Assembly (NCBI RefSeq): GCF_001936335.1
Contig: NZ_CP018888.1
Location: 62,001-126,000, forward strand
DNA from: Amylolactobacillus amylophilus DSM 20533 = JCM 1125
GTDB lineage: Bacteria; Bacillota; Bacilli; Lactobacillales; Lactobacillaceae
Length of the DNA: 64,000 nucleotides
Direction: 5' to 3'
Part shown: positions 59,001 through 64,000 of the stretch, piece by piece
How positions within the stretch are numbered: the stretch's first letter is position 1
How the letters are laid out: each line of letters starts with the position of its first letter
Program-made: the position numbers and the translations under genes
The notes under the pieces: model-generated
What the model saw: only the letters and a program-made list of their open reading frames with translations
Database searches by the model: none
What the model was told of the DNA's origin: nothing

Positions 59001-59659
59001 TCCTTTTGTTGTTGGTATTCCCGTGCCAAACTACTTTGTTCGTGGAGCGGTTCAATCCGGCCCTTTAGTTCATTGACTAAATCATTTATTCGAATCAAAT
59101 TGTCGGTCGTCTGCGCCAATTGAGTCTGAGCAGACTGCTTCTGCTGTTTAAAGTGCAGCACGCCCGCCGCCTCTTCGATGATTGAGCGGCGATTCTCCGG
59201 CCGGGAATTGAAAATCTGCTCTACACGTCCTTGGGAGATGATCGAGAACGAGTCGCGTGATAAGCCAGAATCCATAAACAACTGGTGAATATCCTTTAAG
59301 CGAACATCTTTCTTATTAATTTGAAAGTCAGAATCACCATTGCGAAAAACACGACGAGTGACCTCAACACTTGTCGCGTCTGTTTTCAACTGTTTACTTT
59401 GGTTATCGAACAGAAGCGTGACCTCTGCCCGATTCAATGGCGCACGAAGTTCGCTTCCACCAAAGATTACATCCTGCATGGAGTCACCACGGAGACTTCT
59501 GGCACTAGACTCGCCCATCACCCAGCGTATTGCCTCGGTAACGTTACTCTTACCGCTGCCGTTTGGACCCACTATCCCCGTCATACCAGGATTAAAGTTA
59601 ATTTTAATTTTATCCGGAAACGACTTAAAGCCGTTGATTGTTAGGGAGACTAATGGCAC
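56093..59659 (-). CDS. smc: Chromosome condensation ATPase SMC
   Basis: 1188 residues, the normal length. N-terminal ATPase half with Walker A GPNGSGKSNVTEAIRWV; two long coiled coils (about 170-500 and 680-1010); hinge in between (GFIGVGSDLVEAP, GDILSPGGSMTGG); C-terminal half with the signature LLSGGERALTAITLLFAIL and Walker B PFCILDEVEASLDEAN. Acts with ScpAB to organise and segregate the chromosome. Directly follows rnc. Confidence 0.98.
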   Translation of the reverse strand: MPLVSLTINGFKSFPDKIKINFNPGMTGIVGPNGSGKSNVTEAIRWVMGESSARSLRGDSMQDVIFGGSELRAPLNRAEVTLLFDNQSKQLKTDATSVEVTRRVFRNGDSDFQINKKDVRLKDIHQLFMDSGLSRDSFSIISQGRVEQIFNSRPENRRSIIEEAAGVLHFKQQKQSAQTQLAQTTDNLIRINDLVNELKGRIEPLHEQSSLAREYQQQKDQLDSKLQVLTALEIGDLLVEKNQVATQATKVNEMVNTLDETVNADQAQLNRLRAELQQKNQVKEAKQEELRQVEAKLADLNTKLQVAQQSNAYDSSAEIELRSQITETTNLITRYDETMARLKQEYAEIAAKKSDLEQKASELHNSIDDNPAMLQDQLENLRSEYIDGLQQQTSVRNRLVYEQAELEKMQVPEKDNVTELQGESTRLKSEITAVQDRLSTLAKQKDDLEQALAEQTEQSEQLQTSLLQLNGEQTKYSQLKQKYLAERDSLQRMQERHDGYYFGVKNILNHLEWFPGIIGSFGDLISFDYQYQDALTAALGGSVQHLVAKDQRAAKNAIKELKTRNFGRATFLPLDVLRFRLLADTTKKTLAQIAGFIGVGSDLVEAPIEIKNAVDYLLGNILVVDNIDTATRVSQTMHQRYRIVTLDGDILSPGGSMTGGTKAKANNPLLENKARGQKLEQQLAEIQAKLTRVSALITGTNTKIARTSTLIEEQKQNMEVLRDQQKEEQFKLEQLNNDAERSNKMLSLAQKQAENFAQALAEQQSKIKETVAAEHEANEVVAKLKDKIAVLQDKIKNYDAQYAQIQTQLNKITPEIAIYQTKAENLQSQIHDTTAQTKKSQEQLYHTNYRLDEVIRSKELKQNQHINYQADYEKEQKTQAAIHEELTNLSAESGKLAEQIALLEESASRNYDLRKNAANEQEQNSVKLTKLDSQLDQKLTLLREEYSISYEAASQLVTPEMKDDNARAKLEKDVKLHKMSLADIGNVNLDSIEEYETVKSRFDFLSSQQDDLLDAKHDLEESMSELDDEVKTRFKRTFEQINSAFSAIFPKMFGGGHAKLVLTDPDDLLTTGLEIVAQPPGKKLQQLSLLSGGERALTAITLLFAILKVNPVPFCILDEVEASLDEANVIRFAKFLQNYDLTTQFIVITHRQGTMEQANQLYGVVMQESGVSKVISVSLDELREEEVS

Positions 59660-60370
59660 CTATGCTTCAACTCCATCTTCATTTATTTCCTTCAGCGCGA
59701 CCTGGGCAACATTTTGCTCAGCCTGTTTTTTGTTGCGCCCCTTGGCCGTAGCAACTTTCTTCCCCTCAACATAAAGATCGATGGTGAAAGTCGTATCGCT
59801 AACTACCTCCTCTTCGCGCACAACCCGATACTCAATTTCAACCGGGCCGTTTTGCTGGAGAAGTTCCTGTAATTTAGTTTTATAATCTGGTGCAGCGTTA
59901 AACTTACCAGAATCAATGATGGGAAATACAGTCTGGTTCAAGAAAAGCTTTACTTGCTCAATACCGCCGTCCAAGAAAAGAGCGCCGTTAAACGCTTCAA
60001 ATACATCCTCAAGTAGGGTCTTACGCTCGCGCGCACCACTCTTCTCCTCCCCCTTGCCGAGCAGGATGGCATCCTTAAAGCCTGCCTCAATGGCAAAACT
60101 GGAGAAGCCATCAGTCCGCACGATATTTGAGCGTAGCCGCGTCAATTCACCCTCGTCTAGTTCTGGATACTTGTGATAGACATACTCAGAGATGGTTAAT
60201 TCAAGCACGGCATCACCAAGAAACTCGAGTTTCTCGTAGTTATGAAGGTGCATTTCTTGGTGCTCGTTAGCATAGGATGAGTGCGTAAATGCCTCGTCCA
60301 GTAACGCCAGATTCTTGAATTCAATCTTGTAGTCTTGTCTTAATTTACTAACAAATTGTGCGCTAACCAT
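59660..60370 (-). CDS. rnc: Ribonuclease III
   Basis: 236 residues. Endonuclease domain with the signature EKLEFLGDAVLELTISEYVY and catalytic Glu/Asp near LLEDVFEAFNGALFLDGG; C-terminal double-stranded-RNA-binding domain (about 160-230: DYKTKLQELLQQNGP...KGRNKKQAEQNVAQVAL). Processes rRNA precursors and antisense duplexes. First gene of rnc-smc-ftsY. Confidence 0.97.
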   Translation of the reverse strand: MVSAQFVSKLRQDYKIEFKNLALLDEAFTHSSYANEHQEMHLHNYEKLEFLGDAVLELTISEYVYHKYPELDEGELTRLRSNIVRTDGFSSFAIEAGFKDAILLGKGEEKSGARERKTLLEDVFEAFNGALFLDGGIEQVKLFLNQTVFPIIDSGKFNAAPDYKTKLQELLQQNGPVEIEYRVVREEEVVSDTTFTIDLYVEGKKVATAKGRNKKQAEQNVAQVALKEINEDGVEA

Positions 60371-60396
60371 AGATAATAATTCCTTTCAATGCACCT

Positions 60397-60405
60397 ATTA
60401 TAACA
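60397..60405 (-). promoter_or_regulatory. Promoter of rnc-smc-ftsY (extended -10)
   Basis: Minus strand TGTTATAAT; the TATAAT hexamer is at 60397-60402 and ends 26 bp before the rnc ATG. The -35 is weak (TTCCAA at 18 bp). Confidence 0.6.
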
Positions 60406-60436
60406 GTAAAATCAGTGCGGTTGGAAATAATCTCCA

Positions 60437-60460
60437 TAAAAAAGCTGCCCAAACGAGCAG
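60437..60460 (-). terminator. Terminator of the oppDFA-like operon
   Basis: CTGCTC-GTTT-GGGCAG stem (one G-T pair) then CTTTTTTAT on the minus strand, 11 bp after the oppA stop. Confidence 0.75.
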
Positions 60461-60470
60461 TCAAATTTTT

Positions 60471-62222
60471 TTAATTTGAGAAACCAACATCAAAGAAATC
60501 AGATGAAGGCGTGGTACTTAAGCCGACAACCCGGTCGTTAACTGCGGTAATCTCATAACTACTTGAGATTGGCACGACATAGGCTTCCTTATTCATGTAA
60601 GTCTGCCACTTGTCGAATTGCTCCTTACGGTAGTTAGTATTGAATGATTTGTCGGAGTCAATCGCCTCTAGTAGCTGGTCATTTGTCTGGCCCACGAAAC
60701 GAGAAAAGTTAAATGGTGCCTTCCTATTGTAGAGGTCGTTAGGCGATGGTTCACCCGTGAGTGACCAGGCAGCGATAAACATGTCAATTGATGCATCATC
60801 ATTTTGAATTCGGTCGTAGAAACTATTAAATTCAATCAACTTATCTGAGACCAGATGCACGTTCAAACCAATCTTAGCCCACTGCTTAATGTAGTTTCTA
60901 ATGATTGCTTCCTGGTGTTTCTCACCAGACATCGCAGCGAAATTAATGACTAAATCTTTACCATCTGGAGTTTGACGAAACTTGCCTTTCTTTTTATAAC
61001 CGGCTTGATCGAGAATCTGGTTAGCCTTCTTCAGATTATATGGAAATCCCTGCTCATCTTTATTGAAGAACTTACCATATTTCTGCAATATTAGCGTCGG
61101 AATCCGAAAGGACAAGCCGTTACTAAACTTTTGATAGACTTCGTCAATGTTCATCGCGTATGCCATCGCACGGCGGAGACTTCTGTTCGCCATCTTGGCT
61201 TTCTTGTTCATCACGTTTTCACCCTTGACGGCGTCCCACTTACCAACCTTAAACTCCATGTAGGAATAACTCAAGCCTGTGTCAGCGATAAACTCTGTAT
61301 TTTTAGCATTTTTAACATTCTTATATTCCGCGTTTGGTACGCTGATTTGATCAAACCGGTTACTCTTAATTGCCGTTGCCACGTTGCCCGGATTAATAAT
61401 CGAAATAATTACCTTATTAAAATTTGGCGTACCTTGATAATAATACTTATTAGGCGCCCACTCAGTCACCTCACCCGGGGTAATCTTAGTTAACTTATAC
61501 GGGCCAAAGAATAACGGCTTCTTGCGCACCTGATCACTAGTGGCCAGCTTAGCCAGTGGAATGTCCTTCAGATAATGGTATGGCGCAGCGTTGCTGAGGA
61601 TGTAGCCACTTCCCTGTTGCTTCATCGCCGGTGTCATCTTGGTAAACTGGATGACTAGCTTACGACCATTGCCGCCATCCGGTGTCTTTAGGCCGGTTAC
61701 CGTATTCGTCTTGCCTGCGTGATAATCCTCTAAGCCCACAATATTCTGTAAGCTGTCCGTGTAACGAGCCGAACCGGAATCCTTATTCGCAATGATTTTA
61801 TATGAATAAACCAGGTCGTTTGCAACCAGTGGTGAGCCGTCTGACCACTTAACTTTGGGATTAATCGTGATCGTCGCGGTGTTTTGCTTATAATCGAGTG
61901 CTAAATTAGCAGCACCACCATCGACGATTGTGTAGGAATCATCACATTTAAACAATTCCTCATTTCCGGGGTAGGAGACCTCTGTGTCAATCGAATCATT
62001 TGAGAGCTCACTTAGGAAGACGCCGGCAAATGGGGTATTAGATGAAATACCAATCTTATATGTTCCACCCTTTTTGATGTCCCGCTTGTTCGTGACAACC
62101 TTTGGTAAAGCTGCTGTATTCACCGTTTTTTCATTCGTATTCTTGTTATTGTTACAAGCTGTTAACACGAAGGCTGCACCAGTAACAAAAGTCAGTAGTC
62201 CGACAACTTTTGTTATTTTCAT
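60471..62222 (-). CDS. oppA: Peptide-binding lipoprotein, OppA family
   Basis: 583 residues from the ATG at 62222 (MKITKVVGLLTFVTG), 7 nt after AGGGGGA; eight upstream codons are discarded. Lipobox LTAC with Cys about residue 24, so it is a membrane-anchored extracellular protein. SBP_bac_5 features: VKWSDGSPLVANDLVYSYK, RRAMAYAMNIDEVYQ, PYNLKKANQILDQAGYKKKG. Captures oligopeptides for an ABC importer. It follows two degenerate ATPase genes but no permease is visible here; its partners could lie outside the window. Confidence 0.92.
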   Translation of the reverse strand: MKITKVVGLLTFVTGAAFVLTACNNNKNTNEKTVNTAALPKVVTNKRDIKKGGTYKIGISSNTPFAGVFLSELSNDSIDTEVSYPGNEELFKCDDSYTIVDGGAANLALDYKQNTATITINPKVKWSDGSPLVANDLVYSYKIIANKDSGSARYTDSLQNIVGLEDYHAGKTNTVTGLKTPDGGNGRKLVIQFTKMTPAMKQQGSGYILSNAAPYHYLKDIPLAKLATSDQVRKKPLFFGPYKLTKITPGEVTEWAPNKYYYQGTPNFNKVIISIINPGNVATAIKSNRFDQISVPNAEYKNVKNAKNTEFIADTGLSYSYMEFKVGKWDAVKGENVMNKKAKMANRSLRRAMAYAMNIDEVYQKFSNGLSFRIPTLILQKYGKFFNKDEQGFPYNLKKANQILDQAGYKKKGKFRQTPDGKDLVINFAAMSGEKHQEAIIRNYIKQWAKIGLNVHLVSDKLIEFNSFYDRIQNDDASIDMFIAAWSLTGEPSPNDLYNRKAPFNFSRFVGQTNDQLLEAIDSDKSFNTNYRKEQFDKWQTYMNKEAYVVPISSSYEITAVNDRVVGLSTTPSSDFFDVGFSN

Positions 62223-62368
62223 AAAAAATCCCCCTAAAATTTGCAATCTACTCCAATTAGAATTGTGCTCTTTTTACAAGATAACATAAACATGACAAAA
62301 TTTATATAATTTCTCATAATTTTTATATTTAATCTCTTTTTATCAAGCTTTTTTTGATAAATAACCAA

Positions 62369-63301
62369 TTATTTATCTGGGATAGCGACAAAATGGGTGG
62401 ATGATAATTGTTGCAGCGGCAGGTTGGCAGCTGAAAGATGTGCCCGCGTTACCTGAGTAGCGGTAAACTCACGTTCAAGCGCACAACGGTATTTTTTAAG
62501 CTGCTCCCTTTGCGTCGGATCTGCCGGTGGATTAGCCGCTAACATCCGCCTCGTATAGATGTGGCTGGCGTGATTACGGATATCACCACTGGTACCCAGC
62601 TCGACGAAACGCCCAGCATCTAGCATGGCAATCTGGCCACACATCAAAATGGCGAGGCTCAAATCATTAGTCAACATAAGCCAGCTCAACTGAGTCTCTC
62701 GCTGCATCCCCTGCAAAATCCGCAATATCTGTCTCTGGGCAAAAGCGTCTAGTGACGTAATCAACCCGTCGATAATCAACAACTTAGGCGCCCTGGTTAA
62801 AGCGCGCGCAATTAAAACCCGGCACAGTTCACTCTCGTTTAATTGCGCCAATGATTTGGCTGCGGTGTCACTAGACAGCTCAACCACAGACAGTAGTTCC
62901 ATCACCCTTGCTTTTTCTGCTGTAACTGATAAATTGCAGAAATTGCGCAGCGGGGATGCAATATAATCTAACACTAACATGTGGCGCCCGACGAAATTAA
63001 ATTCGTCCTTTGAAATTAGCTGGATCGCTTTCTCATAGTCAGTCAGCCGCCGATTCGTCGCCTGGATCATATTTCTGCCTGCGTAGATAATTTGGCCAGA
63101 TGTGACCTGCTCTAATCCAACCAGTGCGCGCCCAATTGTCGACTTACCTGCACCACTCTTACCCACAATGGCGAGGGAACCCCTGGCGCAAATGGTAAAG
63201 TTAATACCATCAATCGCGCGTATCCGGCCGGTCTGTCGGCTAAAGATGCCAGATTTAATCGGATAATGAATCTTTAAATCTTCTACTCTTAATAGTGGCA
63301 A
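62369..63301 (-). CDS. oppF: OppF-like ATPase with degenerate catalytic motifs
   Basis: 310 residues with OppF order and length. Walker A GKSGAGKST is intact, but the Q-loop Gln is Lys (QLISKDEF), the signature LSGGQ is replaced by LAQLNESELCR, the Walker B Glu is Gly (LLIIDGLITSLD) and the H-loop His is Asn (LMLTNDLSL). It should bind nucleotide but hydrolyse ATP poorly or not at all. The frame is intact, so the protein is probably kept for some job. Overlaps the OppD-like gene by 13 bp. Confidence 0.85.
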   Translation of the reverse strand: MPLLRVEDLKIHYPIKSGIFSRQTGRIRAIDGINFTICARGSLAIVGKSGAGKSTIGRALVGLEQVTSGQIIYAGRNMIQATNRRLTDYEKAIQLISKDEFNFVGRHMLVLDYIASPLRNFCNLSVTAEKARVMELLSVVELSSDTAAKSLAQLNESELCRVLIARALTRAPKLLIIDGLITSLDAFAQRQILRILQGMQRETQLSWLMLTNDLSLAILMCGQIAMLDAGRFVELGTSGDIRNHASHIYTRRMLAANPPADPTQREQLKKYRCALEREFTATQVTRAHLSAANLPLQQLSSTHFVAIPDK

Positions 63302-64000
63302 CAGCTTTCTCTCCCAACATTTAATAGTCTTCTGGTGTATGGATGAAGTGGATTGTGGAAAATCGTGGCAGCACTACCGTACTCAACAATCTGCCCCTCA
63401 TACATGATTGCCAATTGATCAGCGACTTCTGCAGCTACACCCATATCCTGGCTCAAAATAATCATCCCTGCGTGTTTCTCTGTACAATATTCCACTAAAA
63501 GATTGAGAATCTGTGCCTGGACGATTTTATCGAAACCGCGCGTTGGGTCGTCAGCAACAATCATTGTCGGATTACCCATCAGGGCCAGGGCCACCGCCAC
63601 ACGCTGTTGCAATTCTGCGCTCAGCTCAGCGGGGAAAAGTTTGAGCAATGAACGAGCTTCCGGCATGCCCACATACTTGAGAAACTGCGCGCTAAATTTA
63701 GCTAAACTTGCTTTATTAATACCGTTGTGTTGCAGCACCATGTTCAGTTCTGCGCCAATTCTCCTGAACGGGTTCAAGATTGTCAGTGGATTGTTCACAA
63801 TCACGCCCAGCTGATCCTGCAACCCATTATTCAAAGAGTCATGCCTGAACCTAAGGCGGTCACGACCATCTAATTTGATCTGTCCGGAGATAGCCGTGTT
63901 ATCCTTGTCATAAAGCCCCAGAATACTGCTGGCCAGCGTGCTTTTGCCGGTACCAGATTCACCGACAACCGCCAGAATTTCACCCCTGGCGAGTGAAAAA
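63289..64000 (-). CDS. oppD: OppD-like ATPase, degenerate motifs, 5' end beyond the window
   Basis: 237 codons are visible; the frame stays open past 64000, so the start is outside. The TTG at 63834 is only internal. Walker A GESGTGKST is present, but the Q-loop reads VIVNNPLTILNP (Gln to Asn), the signature LSAELQQRV, Walker B MIVADDPTRGFD (Glu to Asp) and H-loop LSQDMGVA (His to Gln). C-terminal YTRRLLNV is OppD-like but ends abruptly in RESCCHY. Overlaps oppF, so the two form a pair with matching losses. Confidence 0.87.
   Translation of the reverse strand, partial: FSLARGEILAVVGESGTGKSTLASSILGLYDKDNTAISGQIKLDGRDRLRFRHDSLNNGLQDQLGVIVNNPLTILNPFRRIGAELNMVLQHNGINKASLAKFSAQFLKYVGMPEARSLLKLFPAELSAELQQRVAVALALMGNPTMIVADDPTRGFDKIVQAQILNLLVEYCTEKHAGMIILSQDMGVAAEVADQLAIMYEGQIVEYGSAATIFHNPLHPYTRRLLNVGRESCCHY

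Overview
The window is chromosomal DNA of a lactic acid bacterium, most likely a Lactobacillaceae member. The backbone, nearly all on the minus strand, carries neighbourhoods usual for that group: rpsB-tsf, then pyrH-frr-uppS-cdsA-rseP-proS-polC, then rimP-nusA-ylxR-ylxQ-infB; lexA divergent from ynzC-yneF and a heterodimeric ABC exporter; rplS, trmD-rimM-ddl, rpsP, ffh-ylxM, ftsY-smc-rnc and an Opp-like peptide transporter. The species cannot be named from the sequence alone. All family and donor assignments here are from memory, without database searches.

Three blocks of different character interrupt the backbone. (1) At 13.75-18.95 kb, between pyrH and tsf, which are normally adjacent, lies DNA resembling oral streptococci: an ISL3-family insertion sequence, a large secreted alpha-amylase with starch-binding modules, and two copies of a 90-bp promoter/hairpin repeat. 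(2) At about 19.0-27.9 kb is an AT-rich, defence-like island: a GNAT protein, an operon of ParB-like protein, PLD-SNF2 helicase and 5-methylcytosine methyltransferase, an operon of MazG-like protein and GIY-YIG/Schlafen-type helicase, and one frameshifted gene. (3) At about 37.2-47.5 kb, between dps and a cytidine deaminase gene, is a second streptococcal-looking block with phage debris: an integrase fragment, an alpha-amylase remnant fused to a phage DNA polymerase remnant, a sortase-assembled pilus operon (class C sortase, major pilin, and a fused tip/base protein), a DUF3165 gene and a badly decayed typA/bipA.

How the genes work together: the backbone is mainly information processing (translation initiation, elongation, ribosome maturation, SRP targeting, chromosome condensation, RNA turnover), envelope lipid and peptidoglycan precursor synthesis (cdsA, uppS, plsC, ddl) and stress response (lexA, dps). 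The imported blocks add starch use, adhesion and probable phage resistance. Both amylase loci and the pilus operon are preceded by LacI-family-type operators (GCAANCGNTTGC-like), and two of the three also by TTACCGKTAA-type palindromes, so starch and pilus genes may share sugar-responsive control.

The most interesting items are the three-gene methyltransferase/PLD-helicase/ParB system with its neighbouring GIY-YIG/Schlafen-helicase/MazG pair; the VanA-like Ddl in a housekeeping position; Opp ATPases that have lost nearly all catalytic motifs; the in-frame fusion of two LPXTG pilus proteins; the small-RNA-like repeat; and the terminator in the rimP-nusA leader. The alternation of lactobacillus-like and streptococcus-like DNA could be natural transfer or an assembly chimera, which only read-level evidence can settle. 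No tRNA, rRNA or CRISPR array was seen.
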